Below are positions 27,441 to 37,868 of a stretch of 64,000 nucleotides of DNA, piece by piece. The position numbers and the translations under genes were made by a program. This stretch comes from Desulfosalsimonas propionicica. GTDB lineage: Bacteria; Desulfobacterota; Desulfobacteria; Desulfobacterales; Desulfosalsimonadaceae. Positions within the stretch are counted from its first letter, which is position 1. Every line of letters starts with the position of its first letter. The stretch spans positions 537,404-601,403 of the forward strand of contig NZ_JACDUS010000002.1 of the NCBI RefSeq assembly GCF_013761005.1, read 5' to 3'. The notes under the pieces were generated by a model. It was not told where the DNA came from. It did not search any database and saw nothing but the letters and a program-made list of their open reading frames with translations.

Positions 27441-27987
27441 GGATCTCCTTTTCCTTGTCCTTGTACAGATCGTCTATCTGCTTGACATGCTCGTCTGTGA
27501 GCTTCTGGATTTGGTCAAAGGCCTTGGTCACGTCATCTTCTGAGGCATCGCCGTCTTTTTTCAGGGTTTTTAAGGAATCATTGGCCTCCCTGCGGATGTT
27601 TCGCACGGCAATCCGGTATTCCTCGCAAACCTTGTTGACCTGCTTGACAATATCCTTGCGCCGGTCTTCGGTCAGCGGCGGCATGGTAATGCGGATGATC
27701 TTGCCGTCGCTTGAGGGTGTCAGACCGAGATTGGACTTCATGATCGCCTTTTCAATCTCCTTGATCGCCGAAGGATCCCAGGGCTGAATGGTAATCATGC
27801 GGCTTTCGGGCACGGACAGGGATGCAAGCTGGTTTAGCGGAGTGGGCGTGTTGTAGTAATTGACGCGAACATCGTCGAGCAGACTCAGCGATGCCCGCCC
27901 TGTGCGGATTTTTTTCAAATCCTTTTTCAGGGCGTCCACCGACTTGTCCATCTTTTCACTGGCTTCACTGATAATCAAATCGATCAT
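27430..27987 (-). CDS. frr: Ribosome recycling factor
   Basis: 185 residues, standard length. Splits post-termination 70S ribosomes with EF-G. Typical motifs: MDKSVDALKKDLKKIRTGRAS, YYNTPTPLNQLASLSVPE, ITMPPLTEDRRKDIVKQV. Part of rpsB-tsf-pyrH-frr-uppS; 75 bases after pyrH. Confidence 0.97.
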   Translation of the reverse strand: MIDLIISEASEKMDKSVDALKKDLKKIRTGRASLSLLDDVRVNYYNTPTPLNQLASLSVPESRMITIQPWDPSAIKEIEKAIMKSNLGLTPSSDGKIIRITMPPLTEDRRKDIVKQVNKVCEEYRIAVRNIRREANDSLKTLKKDGDASEDDVTKAFDQIQKLTDEHVKQIDDLYKDKEKEILEV

Positions 27988-28062
27988 GGCTTTTTGCCCT
28001 CAAAATTGTAATTGACGGATGTCACTGATTTCAACCGAAGCAACCCTGCAGGATAGCTATCC

Positions 28063-28788
28063 TTACTTCCGGGGCTCGCAAATTTTTGTTCCAACGGCCT
28101 GCCCGCAGATGGCATTGCGGATATTGCCGCTTTCTCTGAGATTAAAGACAACCAGCAGCAGATGATTGTCCATGGCCAGGGAAATGGCGGTGCTGTCCAT
28201 GACATGCAGCCTTTTTTCCAGGACCGTCATGTAATCAATATCCTGGATAAACTTTGCAGTGGTATTGCCCACGGGATCCATATCATAGACCCCGTCAACC
28301 TTGGTGGCCTTGAGCAGAACTTCAGCGTGAATCTCTGCCGCCCGGAGCACGGCGGCCGTATCCGTAGTGAAATAGGGATTACCGGTACCTGCTGCGAATA
28401 TGACCACCCGCTTTTTTTCCAGATGCCGGACCGCCCGCCTGCGGATATAGGGCTCGGCCACCTGGTGCATGGATATGGCTGAAAGCACGCGGGTGGGAAT
28501 ATCGATTTTTTCCAGGGCCTCCTGCAGGGCCAGGCTGTTCATGACGGTGGCCAGCATGCCCAGGTAGTCGGCAGACGCCCGGTCCATGCCCTGAGAGCTG
28601 CCGGCCATACCCCGGAAAATGTTGCCCCCGCCCACCACCACGGCCATTTCCACCCCGAGATCCACAGCGGATTTGACCTCCCGGGCCACATATCCCAGGG
28701 TTTCGGGGTGGATGCCGTAGTTGCCGTCGCCCATCAGGGCTTCGCCGCTGAGCTTCAGTAATACGCGCTGGTATTTGGCCTGGTTCAA
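28063..28788 (-). CDS. pyrH: UMP kinase
   Basis: 241 residues. Amino-acid-kinase fold enzyme making UDP from [54 protein letters not shown] and ADDN-region equivalent [16 protein letters not shown] present. Usually hexameric and regulated by GTP/UTP. Five bases after tsf. Confidence 0.96.
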   Translation of the reverse strand: MNQAKYQRVLLKLSGEALMGDGNYGIHPETLGYVAREVKSAVDLGVEMAVVVGGGNIFRGMAGSSQGMDRASADYLGMLATVMNSLALQEALEKIDIPTRVLSAISMHQVAEPYIRRRAVRHLEKKRVVIFAAGTGNPYFTTDTAAVLRAAEIHAEVLLKATKVDGVYDMDPVGNTTAKFIQDIDYMTVLEKRLHVMDSTAISLAMDNHLLLVVFNLRESGNIRNAICGQAVGTKICEPRK

Positions 28789-28793
28789 GATTT

Positions 28794-29393
28794 TCAGCTT
28801 TCTCCGATCTGAAAACGGGCAAAGCGGTTAATGGTGATTTTTTCCCCGGTCTTGGCAATCATCTCATTTAGCACATCTGAGATGGTCAAATTGGTATCCC
28901 GGATGTAGAGCTGGTTCATCAGGCAGGATTCCTTGTAGAACTTGTTCATCTTGCCTTCGACGATCTTTTCGGCCACGTTTTCCGGCTTGCCCATCTCCAG
29001 TACCTGCTGGCGGTAGATTTCCCTTTCGCGCTCGGCCACGTCTGCAGGGATATCTTCGGGAACCACGCCAAGGGGACTTGAGGCGGCAATGTGCATGGCG
29101 ATGTTTTTGGCAAATTCCTTGAATTCATCTGTCTTGGCCACAAAATCGGTTTCACAGTTGACTTCCACGAGCACCCCGATCTTGCCGCCCATATGTATAT
29201 AGGACTGAATCACACCGTCGCCGGCCACTTTCCCGGACCGTTTCTTGGCCGTGGCCAGGCCTTTTTTACGAAGGTAATCCGCAGCCTTTTCCATATCCCC
29301 GTCGCACTCGCTCAGGGCCTCCTTGCAGTCCATAATCCCCGCGCCCGAACGGTCGCGGAGCTGCTTTACCATATCAGCACTAATTGTTGCCAT
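28794..29393 (-). CDS. tsf: Elongation factor Ts
   Basis: 199 residues. Nucleotide exchange factor for EF-Tu. N-terminal UBA-like [19 protein letters not shown] and the core [18 protein letters not shown] are diagnostic. Start at the ATG 29393, giving good spacing from AGGAG; an adjacent ATG at 29396 overlaps the rpsB stop. Short EF-Ts form lacking the C-terminal extension. Confidence 0.96.
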   Translation of the reverse strand: MATISADMVKQLRDRSGAGIMDCKEALSECDGDMEKAADYLRKKGLATAKKRSGKVAGDGVIQSYIHMGGKIGVLVEVNCETDFVAKTDEFKEFAKNIAMHIAASSPLGVVPEDIPADVAEREREIYRQQVLEMGKPENVAEKIVEGKMNKFYKESCLMNQLYIRDTNLTISDVLNEMIAKTGEKITINRFARFQIGES

Positions 29394-29395
29394 CA

Positions 29396-30280
29396 TTACT
29401 CTCCTGTATTCACAGCTTCTTCAGATTGTTCCGATTCCGGAGCCGGTGTCTGGGGCTTGGCCGCGGATGCCTTGCGAATCACTTCCACCACCGGTCCTTC
29501 TTCATCCTGGGTCTCCACGCGGCGTTCGGCCTTTCCGGCCGTCTGCGTCCGGGCTTCCTCGGCCTGTTTGTCTTTTTCAGCCTGCATTTTCTCATCCCTG
29601 CGCTGGCTGCCTTCAATGGCGGCATCAGCAATCCGGGAGGTGATCAGCCGGATGGAGCGGATGGCGTCATCATTGCCGGGGATCACATAATCAATAAGAT
29701 CCGGATCACAATTGGTATCCACCACAGACACCACGGGAATGCCCAGACGGAGTCCTTCGCGCACGGCAATGCCCTCCTTTTTGGGGTCCACCACAAACAT
29801 GGCGCCGGGAAGCGATTTCATGGTGCGGATACCGCCAAGGTTACTGTCCAGCTTGGCCCGCTCCTTTAGCATTTTTACCCGTTCCTTTTTGGGATACAGG
29901 TTAATGGATCCGTCATTTTCGATGGTATTGAGATAATTGAGCCGCTCGATGCTCTTTTTGACCGTGGGAAAGTTGGTGAGCATGCCGCCGATCCAGCGGT
30001 TGTGCACATAATACATTTCACACCGGTTGGCTTCCTCGTAGATCGATTCCCGGGCCTGCTTCTTGGTGCCCACAAAGAGCACGCTTTTGCCGTTTGCCGC
30101 CGTGTTGGCCACAAAATCATAGGCGGTTTTAAACATCCGGACCGTCTGCTGCAGATCCACGATGTAGATGCCGTTTCTGGCCCCGAAAATGTATTTTTTC
30201 ATCTTGGGATTCCAGCGGCGGGTCTGGTGGCCGAAATGGACGCCGGATTCGAGCAGTTCCTTCATGGTTACATAGGCCAT
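29396..30280 (-). CDS. rpsB: 30S ribosomal protein S2
   Basis: 294 residues. [28 protein letters not shown] and [22 protein letters not shown]...[19 protein letters not shown] are canonical S2. The C-terminal 50 residues form a charged, low-complexity tail ([18 protein letters not shown]...), longer than in E. coli. Start at ATG 30280 ([10 protein letters not shown]) after AAAGGAGTG. The 160-base leader upstream holds no gene; S2 leaders are often autoregulatory, which I cannot confirm here. Confidence 0.96.
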   Translation of the reverse strand: MAYVTMKELLESGVHFGHQTRRWNPKMKKYIFGARNGIYIVDLQQTVRMFKTAYDFVANTAANGKSVLFVGTKKQARESIYEEANRCEMYYVHNRWIGGMLTNFPTVKKSIERLNYLNTIENDGSINLYPKKERVKMLKERAKLDSNLGGIRTMKSLPGAMFVVDPKKEGIAVREGLRLGIPVVSVVDTNCDPDLIDYVIPGNDDAIRSIRLITSRIADAAIEGSQRRDEKMQAEKDKQAEEARTQTAGKAERRVETQDEEGPVVEVIRKASAAKPQTPAPESEQSEEAVNTGE

Positions 30281-30439
30281 TGACAACACTCCTTTTGCTT
30301 CGGTTTTGGATTCCTCCGCCCTTATCCTCCCGGCTGCCGACTTTATGCCAAAGCACCGAGGCCGCCGGTCAAAGGGCGTGCGTCGTTAATTCATAAAATG
30401 GGTATTTATAGCAGAACCCGTCCGGGATCGCAATATTTT

Positions 30440-31366
30440 TTATGAGCATTCCAGGACGTCCAGGGCCGGGACCGGTTTTTTCTGCAGAATTGCCACCCGG
30501 TCATGACCGCCGTAATCCCGCACAAATTCGGCAGGGGCATAACCCCCTGCCTCAAGGCAAAGATTTTCAACGGCCGATTTCTGATCCCAGCCGATTTCCA
30601 TGAGCAAAAATCCCCCGGCCAGCAAATAATCCTGAGCCTTGCACACGATCTGCGAGATGGCAAAAAGCCCGTCATCAGCGCCGTCGAGTGCCATACGGGG
30701 TTCGTATTGACCCACTTCCGGCTGCAGGTCCCCGAACCGGGCAGACGGGATATAAGGCGGGTTGGAAACAATCATGTCAAAACCGGCACAATCGGCATTT
30801 ACCGGGGACAACCAGCTGCCGGCGAAAAAATGAATGAAACGGGCCACCCCTTGGACTGCAGCGTTTTTCCGTGCCACCTGCAGGGCGGCAGGCGAGCGGT
30901 CCACGGCGAAATAGCGGTTTCCGGGCCTTTGAGCGGCAAGACAGACAACAATGGCCCCTGAACCTGTGCCCAGATCCAGAATTTTTCGGCTGCCACCGTC
31001 ATCTTCCGGCAGACGTTCAAGTGCGGCTTCCACCAGGTGCTCGGTTTCAGGCCTGGGAATCAAAACATCAGGTGTAATGGTAAAGCTGCGGCCCAGAAAT
31101 TCCTTTTCACCGAGAATATAGGCAACCGGCTCGCGCCTGACCCGGCGGCGGATCATCTCCCGGAATGCTGCCAGTTCCTCCCCGGCCAGGGGCTGATCAT
31201 GGCGCATGTAGAGGTCAATGCGTGTGGTTTCCATCACCGCGGCCAGAAGAATCTCTGCGGTCAGTCTGGGAGAATCGATGCCATGGGTGTCAAAATAGCC
31301 GGCTGTCCACTGAAGGGCGTCAAGCACGGTCCATGTGGGCGGTTTCCGGGGACTGGGATTGCTCAT
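30440..31366 (-). CDS. prmC: Release factor glutamine N5-methyltransferase
   Basis: 308 residues. Methylates the Gln of the GGQ loop in RF1/RF2. N-terminal helical domain, then SAM motif [17 protein letters not shown] and catalytic NPPYIP. Overlaps the end of prfA by 47 bases, so the substrate factor and its modifier are coupled, as in many bacteria. Confidence 0.95.
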   Translation of the reverse strand: MSNPSPRKPPTWTVLDALQWTAGYFDTHGIDSPRLTAEILLAAVMETTRIDLYMRHDQPLAGEELAAFREMIRRRVRREPVAYILGEKEFLGRSFTITPDVLIPRPETEHLVEAALERLPEDDGGSRKILDLGTGSGAIVVCLAAQRPGNRYFAVDRSPAALQVARKNAAVQGVARFIHFFAGSWLSPVNADCAGFDMIVSNPPYIPSARFGDLQPEVGQYEPRMALDGADDGLFAISQIVCKAQDYLLAGGFLLMEIGWDQKSAVENLCLEAGGYAPAEFVRDYGGHDRVAILQKKPVPALDVLECS

Positions 31367-32420
31367 TTTGTAATGCCTGCGCCTGATAAAAAGTGGCCAG
31401 CTCGTCGATAATTTCGTCCAAAGCCCCTTGAAGGACCTGTTCCAGCTTGTATAGGGTCAGGCCGATGCGGTGGTCGGTCACCCGGCCCTGGGGGAAATTA
31501 TAAGTGCGGATCCGCTCGCTTCGGTCGCCGCTGCCCACCTGGCTGCGGCGTTGCTGGGAAATCTTGTCGTTCTGCTCCTGGAGCTGGATGTCAAAGAGCC
31601 GGGCGCGCAGCACTTTCATGGCCTTGGCCTTGTTTTTGTGCTGGGACTTTTCATCCTGGCAGGTCACCACCAGTCCGCTGGGCAGGTGAGTGAGGCGAAC
31701 CGCGGAATCCGTGGTATTCACCGACTGCCCGCCCGGTCCGCTGGAGCGGAACACATCCACGTGGATTTCGCTGGGATCGATATGGACTTCCACTTCCTCG
31801 GCTTCCGGCAGAACCGCCACGGTCACGGCAGAGGTGTGAATCCGTCCCTGGGCCTCGGTGGCCGGAACCCGCTGGACCCGGTGGGTGCCGCTTTCATATT
31901 TCAGGTGGCTGTAGGCCGCCTGGCCCTTGACCATGGCAATGACTTCCTTGAGCCCGCCCGAGTCGTTCCAGTTGGCGTCCATCAACTCGATTTTCCAGTT
32001 CTTGGCCTCGGCATAGCGCGTATACATGCGAAACAGATCATTGGCAAAAAGGCCGGCTTCCTCGCCGCCTGTACCGGCCCGGATTTCCAGGATCACGTTT
32101 TTGTCGTCATTGGGATCCTTTGGAATCAGAAGCTTTTTGAGGTCCTGCTCCAGGCGCTCCTTTTCGTCTTCAAGGCTCTCGATCTCGCTTCTGGCCAGGT
32201 CTTTTATCTCCGGATCCTGATCGGAAAGCAGCTCCCGGCTCTGGTCGAGTTCCCGGCATACCCGGTCGTATTCCCGGTAGACCTCCACGATCTTTCCCAG
32301 CTCGGAATGCTCACGAACATATTTGGGATACAGTTCGCGGTTGCCCACCACTTCCGGGTCGCTAAGCAGGCTTTCAAGTTCCTGATAGCGTCTTTCTATG
32401 CCGTCGAGTCGTTCTAACAT
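31320..32420 (-). CDS. prfA: Peptide chain release factor 1
   Basis: 366 residues. Terminates translation at UAA and UAG. The peptidyl-hydrolysis loop is [20 protein letters not shown], with GGQ intact. The PAT-like stop-recognition region is at [15 protein letters not shown]. Followed by prmC, preceded by rpmE with an 18-base gap. Confidence 0.96.
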   Translation of the reverse strand: MLERLDGIERRYQELESLLSDPEVVGNRELYPKYVREHSELGKIVEVYREYDRVCRELDQSRELLSDQDPEIKDLARSEIESLEDEKERLEQDLKKLLIPKDPNDDKNVILEIRAGTGGEEAGLFANDLFRMYTRYAEAKNWKIELMDANWNDSGGLKEVIAMVKGQAAYSHLKYESGTHRVQRVPATEAQGRIHTSAVTVAVLPEAEEVEVHIDPSEIHVDVFRSSGPGGQSVNTTDSAVRLTHLPSGLVVTCQDEKSQHKNKAKAMKVLRARLFDIQLQEQNDKISQQRRSQVGSGDRSERIRTYNFPQGRVTDHRIGLTLYKLEQVLQGALDEIIDELATFYQAQALQNEQSQSPETAHMDRA

Positions 32421-32438
32421 AAACCGCTTAAATCCTGG

Positions 32439-32657
32439 TTATTTCTTGTCGTTTTGCTGAAATTTGGCATATTTGCGGCGGAACCGCTCAATGCGGCCGG
32501 CCGAGTCCACCAGCTTCTGCTTGCCGGTGTAAAACGGATGGCACTGGGAGCAGATTTCAACGGAGATATCCTCGCGGGTGGAGCCGACGGTCACCTCGTT
32601 GCCGCAGGCACACCGGATGGTGGTGGTTTTGTATTCCGGATGAATCTCTTTTTTCAT
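32439..32657 (-). CDS. rpmE: 50S ribosomal protein L31
   Basis: 72 residues. [22 protein letters not shown] start, with the zinc-binding set CACG and [13 protein letters not shown]. The Cys-containing (zinc plus) type L31. Start at ATG 32657 after GAGGTG. Between rho and prfA, a common order. Confidence 0.95.
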   Translation of the reverse strand: MKKEIHPEYKTTTIRCACGNEVTVGSTREDISVEICSQCHPFYTGKQKLVDSAGRIERFRRKYAKFQQNDKK

Positions 32658-32714
32658 TTCAAACACCTCAGCGTTGGTTCGGGTTCAATGTTCAAAGTTC
32701 AAGGTTCAGGGTTT

Positions 32715-33962
32715 TCAGGAATTCATGGCGTCGAGAAATTCCTTGTTGGTCTTTGTGCCCTTCATCTTATCGAGCAAAAATTCAAGACTGTCAATAGGAT
32801 TTAAGGGAGAGAGCAGCTTGCGCAGGATCCAGACACGGTTGAGAGCGTCGGCATCAAGCAGCAGTTCTTCCTTGCGGGTGCCGGAGCGGTTGATGTCAAT
32901 GGCCGGGTACATGCGGCGGTCGGAAAGTTTGCGGTCCAGGTGCAGCTCCATGTTGCCCGTGCCCTTGAACTCCTCGAAAATGACTTCGTCCATTCGGCTT
33001 CCCGTGTCAATCAAGGCCGTGGCAATCACCGTGAGGCTGCCGCCTTCCTCGATGTTTCGGGCAGCGCCGAAAAACCGCTTGGGCCGGTGCAGGGCATTGG
33101 CGTCCACACCGCCGGAAAGCAGCTTGCCGCTGGAGGGCACGGTCATGTTATAGGCCCGGGCCAGGCGGGTAATGCTGTCGAGCAGGATCACCACGTGCTT
33201 TTTGTGCTCCACCAGGCGCTTGGCCTTTTCAGCCACCATTTCCGCCACCTGCACATGACGCTCGGCCGGCTCGTCAAAGGTGGAGGAAACCACCTCCGCA
33301 TCCACGGAGCGCTGCATGTCCGTGACCTCCTCGGGCCGTTCGTCAATGAGCACCACAAATGGGACCACGTTTTTGTGGTTGCCGATGATGCTGTTGGCAA
33401 TGTTTTTGAGCAGCATGGTCTTGCCGGTGCGTGGCGGGGAGACGATCAGGCCTCGCTGACCGAAACCCAGGGGGGTCATCAGGTCCATGATCCGCATGGA
33501 ATAATTGTCCGGCTCCCGCTCAAGCTTGACCTTTTTTTCCGGAAACAGGGGCGTGAGGTTGTCAAACAGGATCTTGTCCCGGGCGGCGTCCGGCTCTTCA
33601 AAGTTGATGGCTTCCACCTTGAGCAGGGCAAAGTAGCGTTCCGAGTCCTTTGGCTGGCGGATCTGGCCGGAGACCGTGTCTCCGGTCTTAAGACTGAACC
33701 GGCGGATCTGGGAAGGCGACACATAGATATCATCCGGGCCCGGAAGGTAGTTGCAGTCATGGGACCGCAGAAAACCGAAACCGTCAGGCAGAATTTCCAG
33801 GGTGCCTTCTCCGTAGATGAGACCGTTTTTTTCAATGTGGGCCTGAAGCAGCGAAAAAATCAGCTCCTGCTTGCGCATCCGGCCGACGTTTTCAATGTTA
33901 AACTTCTTGGCCATCCGGGTCAGTTCATTGATTTTTTTGTTTTTCAGTTCAACGATGTTCAT
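32715..33962 (-). CDS. rho: Transcription termination factor Rho
   Basis: 415 residues. N-terminal helical and OB-fold RNA-binding domain ([22 protein letters not shown]), then RecA-like ATPase: Walker [14 protein letters not shown], Walker [19 protein letters not shown] loop [27 protein letters not shown]. All ATPase residues present. Followed by a spacer of GTTCAA-like words and rpmE. Confidence 0.97.
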   Translation of the reverse strand: MNIVELKNKKINELTRMAKKFNIENVGRMRKQELIFSLLQAHIEKNGLIYGEGTLEILPDGFGFLRSHDCNYLPGPDDIYVSPSQIRRFSLKTGDTVSGQIRQPKDSERYFALLKVEAINFEEPDAARDKILFDNLTPLFPEKKVKLEREPDNYSMRIMDLMTPLGFGQRGLIVSPPRTGKTMLLKNIANSIIGNHKNVVPFVVLIDERPEEVTDMQRSVDAEVVSSTFDEPAERHVQVAEMVAEKAKRLVEHKKHVVILLDSITRLARAYNMTVPSSGKLLSGGVDANALHRPKRFFGAARNIEEGGSLTVIATALIDTGSRMDEVIFEEFKGTGNMELHLDRKLSDRRMYPAIDINRSGTRKEELLLDADALNRVWILRKLLSPLNPIDSLEFLLDKMKGTKTNKEFLDAMNS

Positions 33963-34276
33963 GTAATCCCATTCCTGTGTTTTCTCCGATTCATTTCAAA
34001 ATTGGGTTGTATGTCAGGCGTGCAGTGATCCTGCGGTTTTTCACCCGCATGGAGCCGGATGTTTGAAGCCCTGCGCATTGCCGGCAGCAGAGGCAAAACT
34101 GTAAAACGAGCAACAGGAAAGCTGCAAAGCCGGATATAGAAATTATGTGTCTTCTTAAAACTTTAGGTAATATGAGGCCTGATTGGTTTTTAAGATGTTG
34201 AAGAAGGATTCGCGCAAAACAAACGTCCAGGAGGCAGGAGCGTTTTGTCTATCAATAAGTCAGATAAAAGGTCCTG
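33963..34276. other. Gene-free interval between rho and coaE (rho leader)
   Basis: 314 bases with no convincing ORF. It should contain the rho promoter and leader on the minus strand. On the plus strand, 34080-34135 shows AGAGGCAAAACTGT ... GCTGCAAAGCC, loosely like the first half of a GEMM (c-di-GMP-I) riboswitch, but the second conserved half (GGTAGCGGGGTTACC) is missing and no plus-strand gene follows closely. I do not call a riboswitch. Confidence 0.5.
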
Positions 34277-34936
34277 TCAACCATTTTCGCCTATTTTTTT
34301 ATACTTTTCCGCAAGTTTTTCCAGTACCCGGTCCACCTGGGCATGCATTTGGTCAATACTTCCGTTGTTTTCAATAATAAAATCGGACATCCGCCGTTTT
34401 TGGGCTTCTTCCATCTGGATGTGCATCAGGGCCCGGGCCTGCTGCCGGCTCACATTGTCGCGCTGCATGATCCGGTGAATACGAACCTCGGTATCCCCGG
34501 AAACCAGAATCACCGCATCAAACTGGTCCTGCAGGCCGGCTTCAAACAGCAGCGGAACCTCCACTGCCGCCAGCCATGCGCCCTGCGCGGCCGCAGACCG
34601 GAAATGGTTCTGCATTTGCACCCCTACCTCAGGGTGGACATAGCTTTCAAGGTCCCTGCGTGCAGCCTCGTCCTGCGTGATGATCTGCCGCAGCCGGGGC
34701 CGGTCAATGGTGCCGTCTGCCGTAAGAATGTCTTTGCCGAACCGCTTTACAATCTGTTTGTGGGCCCGGCTATGAGGTTCAACCGCCTGTCTGGCCAGTT
34801 GGTCCGCGCTGACAACGGGTACGCCCGACGCCTGCAGGCGGCGGCAGACCAGGGATTTCCCGGAACCCACCCCCCCGGTTACCCCGATTTTAATCAGCCG
34901 GCAGGGTTGTCCCGGGGTCGTATGCTGTCTGCCCAT
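34277..34936 (-). CDS. coaE: Dephospho-CoA kinase
   Basis: 219 residues. Last step of coenzyme A synthesis. P-loop IGVTGGVGSGKSLVCRRL, PVVSADQLARQAV (substrate Asp), VEVPLLFEAGLQDQFDAVILV and the lid RIMQRDNVSRQQARALM. Start at ATG 34936 with AGGGTG upstream; a GTG three codons earlier is an alternative. Divergent from the nucleotidyltransferase gene at 35044. Confidence 0.94.
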   Translation of the reverse strand: MGRQHTTPGQPCRLIKIGVTGGVGSGKSLVCRRLQASGVPVVSADQLARQAVEPHSRAHKQIVKRFGKDILTADGTIDRPRLRQIITQDEAARRDLESYVHPEVGVQMQNHFRSAAAQGAWLAAVEVPLLFEAGLQDQFDAVILVSGDTEVRIHRIMQRDNVSRQQARALMHIQMEEAQKRRMSDFIIENNGSIDQMHAQVDRVLEKLAEKYKKIGENG

Positions 34937-35043
34937 TGCATGCACCCTGTTTTTGAGCTATGAATCAATGATCCGATCCGAACGCGGGTCGCCCCGGGAA
35001 AACAACACGAAAATGCAAGAAGAATAACTGCATATATGAAAAA

Positions 35044-36444
35044 ATGCCTTTGATCAATACCAAATTTCTCCCGCAACCGCTTCTCCCGAAGATTCCGGAA
35101 CAATCCGGGGCCTATCTGGTTGGGGGAACCGTCCGGGATCAGCTGCTTGGCCGACCTTTCGCCGACTGGGACCTGGCAGTGGAACACGACCCGGCCCGCC
35201 TGGCCCGGGCTATTGCCGAAGCTGAAAATAGCCGGGTTGTGGTTTTGGGCAAAAAAAGGCAAATCATCCACCGGGTGGTCAGCGCCGGCAGGATTTTTGA
35301 CATTGCTGCCATCCAGGGGCAAACCATTTCCGAAGATCTGTTGCGCAGGGATTTTACAATCAATGCCATGGCTGTATCCCTGCCATCCGGCCGCCTCATT
35401 GACCCGGCCGGCGGCCGCGGCGACCTTGACCGCAGGATGATCCGAATGACCGGTAAAAGGGTTTTCGATGATGATCCCCTGCGCCTGTTGCGGGCCTTTC
35501 GCATGGCCGCAACCCTTGGATTTGCCATTGACCCGGAAACGTTTGCGGCTGTTTCCGAAAAAGCCGGGCAAATCCGGCAGGTGGCAGGCGAGCGAATCCG
35601 GGATGAATGGCAAAAGATCCTCCAAACACAGGATTCGGCACAATGGATTTCAGAGATGGACCGCGCCGGGCTTCTGGGAAGCCTGTTTCCGGAACTCGAA
35701 GCCCTGAAAAACTGCGGACAGAACCGGCACCACGAATTTGACGTATTTGACCACACCATGGCGGTATACAGGGGCCTGGAACAGATGCTGCACCAAAACC
35801 GCCCTGCCCTTGCGCCGGACCGGACCAATCAAGAACTGCTGAGCATGCCGGCGGCCGTGAGACTGCTCAAGCATGCCGCCCTGCTCCATGATATCGGAAA
35901 GCCACAGACCCGCACAACAGATGACCAGGGCCGTATCCATTTTTATCATCACCCCCGGGCAGGGGCGCAAATGGCCGGTCAGATCTGCCGCCGCCTGAGA
36001 TTTTCCTGCGCGGATGCCGGTTACGTGACCTTTCTGATCCGCCATCACATCCGGCCCCTTTTTCTGTACACGGCCCGGCAGCGCAATGCACTCACCTCCC
36101 GGGCGATGACCCGCTTTTTCATCAAAACCCGGCCCTATACCCCGGATCTGCTGCTGATGGCGACTGCCGACATGACCGGTAAGAAAGAAAAAACAAATCC
36201 GGAATTTATCGAATTTGCCAAAGATTTGGCGCAGCGCTACTTCACCGGGCACCTTCCGGCCCGGGCGCGTCCCCGCCTGCTCACGGGCCACGACCTGATC
36301 CGTGAACTGGGGCTTTCCCCTTCCCCCCTGTTTGCAACAGTCCTGGACAGGGTTGAAGAAGGCCGGCTGGCCGGTGATATTGAATCCCGGGATCAGGCCC
36401 TGGAACTGGCCCGTAAAATCGTTGAAACGCAAAAGGATGCTTGA
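35044..36444 (+). CDS. CCA-adding/poly(A) polymerase family nucleotidyltransferase with HD domain
   Basis: 466 residues. Class II tRNA nucleotidyltransferase head: YLVGGTVRDQLLGRPFADWDLAV, with the two catalytic Asp, then RRDFTINAMAVSL and the RRxD-like DDPLRLLRAFRMAA. HD domain follows around residue 280 (LKHAALLHDIGKPQTR). It may add the CCA end to tRNAs, add only part of it, or act as a poly(A) polymerase; family members with HD domains in Desulfobacterota include all these types. The only tRNA in the window already encodes CCA. Confidence 0.85.
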   Translation: MPLINTKFLPQPLLPKIPEQSGAYLVGGTVRDQLLGRPFADWDLAVEHDPARLARAIAEAENSRVVVLGKKRQIIHRVVSAGRIFDIAAIQGQTISEDLLRRDFTINAMAVSLPSGRLIDPAGGRGDLDRRMIRMTGKRVFDDDPLRLLRAFRMAATLGFAIDPETFAAVSEKAGQIRQVAGERIRDEWQKILQTQDSAQWISEMDRAGLLGSLFPELEALKNCGQNRHHEFDVFDHTMAVYRGLEQMLHQNRPALAPDRTNQELLSMPAAVRLLKHAALLHDIGKPQTRTTDDQGRIHFYHHPRAGAQMAGQICRRLRFSCADAGYVTFLIRHHIRPLFLYTARQRNALTSRAMTRFFIKTRPYTPDLLLMATADMTGKKEKTNPEFIEFAKDLAQRYFTGHLPARARPRLLTGHDLIRELGLSPSPLFATVLDRVEEGRLAGDIESRDQALELARKIVETQKDA

Positions 36445-36496
36445 CATAATGCCATCATTTTAATATATAAAAAAATTTTGCAAACGGATAAAATGT

Positions 36497-36648
36497 GATG
36501 GCACCGTAAAAAGTCTGATTTTAGATGGTGCCGTAAAAAGTTCAAGATCAAGGCTTGCGCAATTTCGAAGAATACAGCGTACTTATCCGTATGTGAAATT
36601 CTGAGAAATTGCGCGTAACGCAGATATTGGACTTTTTACGGCGCCATC
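36497..36648 (+). mobile_element. Foldback MITE, copy 4 (long form)
   Basis: 152 bp, same orientation as all others. 27-bp 5' half-repeat GATGGCACCGTAAAAAGT, core from 36524, end CTTTTTACGGCGCCATC. Flanked by exact 7-bp direct repeats AAAATGT (36490-36496 and 36649-36655). Lies in the 283-base gap between the nucleotidyltransferase and adk genes. Confidence 0.9.
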
Positions 36649-36727
36649 AAAATGTAATCTGACGTACAGATAATGTATTGAACCGCATGTTTTTGACATC
36701 AACCTTGGGCAAAAGGAGAAAAAGGCG

Positions 36728-37408
36728 ATGAACATTTTGTTTTTCGGACCCAACGGGAGCGGAAAAGGAACACAGGGAGCCATTCTCAAGGAAAAATTCA
36801 AGACTCCCCATATTGAATCCGGGGCCATTTTCCGCGAAAACATCAAGGGCGGAACAGAAATGGGCAAGCAGGCCAAGGCCTATATTGACAAGGGCGAGCT
36901 GGTGCCCGACGACATCACCATCCCCATGATCCTCGACAGGCTCAAGGAAGACGACTGCAAAAACGGATGGCTGCTCGACGGTTTTCCGAGAAACAAAAAC
37001 CAGGCTGTCAAACTCCACGAAGCCCTGAAGCAAGCCGGCATGAACCTGGATATCGTGGTGGAAATCGAGCTGGACCGGGAAATCGCCAAAAACCGCATCA
37101 TGGGCCGCCGTCTTTGCGTCAATGACAACAACCATCCCAACAACATCTTCATCGACGCCATCAAGCCCGACGGCGACAAGTGCCGGGTATGCGGCGGCGA
37201 GCTGCAGACCCGCTCGGATGACCAGGATGAAGCCGCCATTGACAAGCGCCACGGCATCTATTATGACAGCGAAACCGGCACACTGGCGGCAGCCTATTAT
37301 TTCCGGGACATAGCGGAAAATGATCCGTCCATGAGCTATATCACCTTAGACGGCAAAAACAGCGTTCCGGAAGTGGCAGACGAACTTGTCTCCAAGCTTC
37401 CCAAATAA
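36728..37408 (+). CDS. adk: Adenylate kinase
   Basis: 226 residues. P-loop FFGPNGSGKGTQGAILKEKF, AMP site IESGAIFREN and DGFPRNKNQA. The lid is unusual: a long insert with CRVCGG (one Cys pair) and NNHPNNIFIDAIKPDGDKC rather than the standard four-Cys or short lid. This atypical adenylate kinase form occurs in Desulfobacterota. The ribosome site AAAGGAG precedes the ATG. MITE copy 4 lies 79 bases upstream. Confidence 0.9.
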   Translation: MNILFFGPNGSGKGTQGAILKEKFKTPHIESGAIFRENIKGGTEMGKQAKAYIDKGELVPDDITIPMILDRLKEDDCKNGWLLDGFPRNKNQAVKLHEALKQAGMNLDIVVEIELDREIAKNRIMGRRLCVNDNNHPNNIFIDAIKPDGDKCRVCGGELQTRSDDQDEAAIDKRHGIYYDSETGTLAAAYYFRDIAENDPSMSYITLDGKNSVPEVADELVSKLPK

Positions 37409-37475
37409 CACTGCAGCAGATAAACCGGCATCAGATCCGAACCGGCCGCAAGCCGGCGGCATGGTCCACGTAGGT

Positions 37476-37503
37476 TTGACATTTTTGTAAAAAATATTAG
37501 GAT
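37476..37503 (+). promoter_or_regulatory. Sigma-70 type promoter for rpsU
   Basis: TTGACA, 16-base spacer, TAGGAT, followed 40 bases later by the rpsU start. Confidence 0.65.
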
Positions 37504-37543
37504 ACAGCGTAACTAAATTTCTTTGTAAAGGGGGTTGAAATAT

Positions 37544-37759
37544 TTGAAGGAAATCGCGGTCAAAGTGGAAGACAACGACCTTGAAAAGGCCATGCGCATT
37601 CTGAAGAAAAAAATTCAGAACGACGGTCTGTTCAAGCGTTTGCGGCTCAAGAAGAACTACGAAAAACCCAGCGAGTACAGACGCCGCAAGAAACGTGAAG
37701 CTCAGCGGCGGCAGCGGATTGCAGAAGCCAAAAAGCGGATGCGAACCCGCAGATCTTGA
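37544..37759 (+). CDS. rpsU: 30S ribosomal protein S21
   Basis: 71 residues, MKEIAVKVEDNDLEKAMRIL ... RRKKREAQRRQRIAEAKKR, basic tail. Start is TTG at 37544: the AAAGGGGG ribosome site at 37527-37534 is 9 bases before it, whereas the TTG at 37535 directly abuts the site and cannot be used. Own promoter upstream and terminator downstream, so it is a single-gene unit. Confidence 0.93.
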   Translation: MKEIAVKVEDNDLEKAMRILKKKIQNDGLFKRLRLKKNYEKPSEYRRRKKREAQRRQRIAEAKKRMRTRRS

Positions 37760-37810
37760 TGCCGGCAGGACCGAAGCACGAAAATGAAAAAAGTGCCATA
37801 TTGACCCAAG

Positions 37811-37844
37811 AACCCGGAAGGCCCTGACGGCTTCCGGGTTTTTT
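37811..37844 (+). terminator. Intrinsic terminator of rpsU
   Basis: Stem AACCCGGAAG.CC / GG.CTTCCGGGTT, followed by TTTTTT. 52 bases after the rpsU stop and 25 bases before folC. Confidence 0.92.
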
Positions 37845-37868
37845 ACGCACCTGTAACGGGAAAAAGCC

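Noticed and set aside
34060..34150. c-di-GMP-I (GEMM) riboswitch-like segment on the plus strand
   Set aside because: Only the first-half motif is loosely present; the second conserved helix is missing and no plus-strand gene follows for 900 bases.
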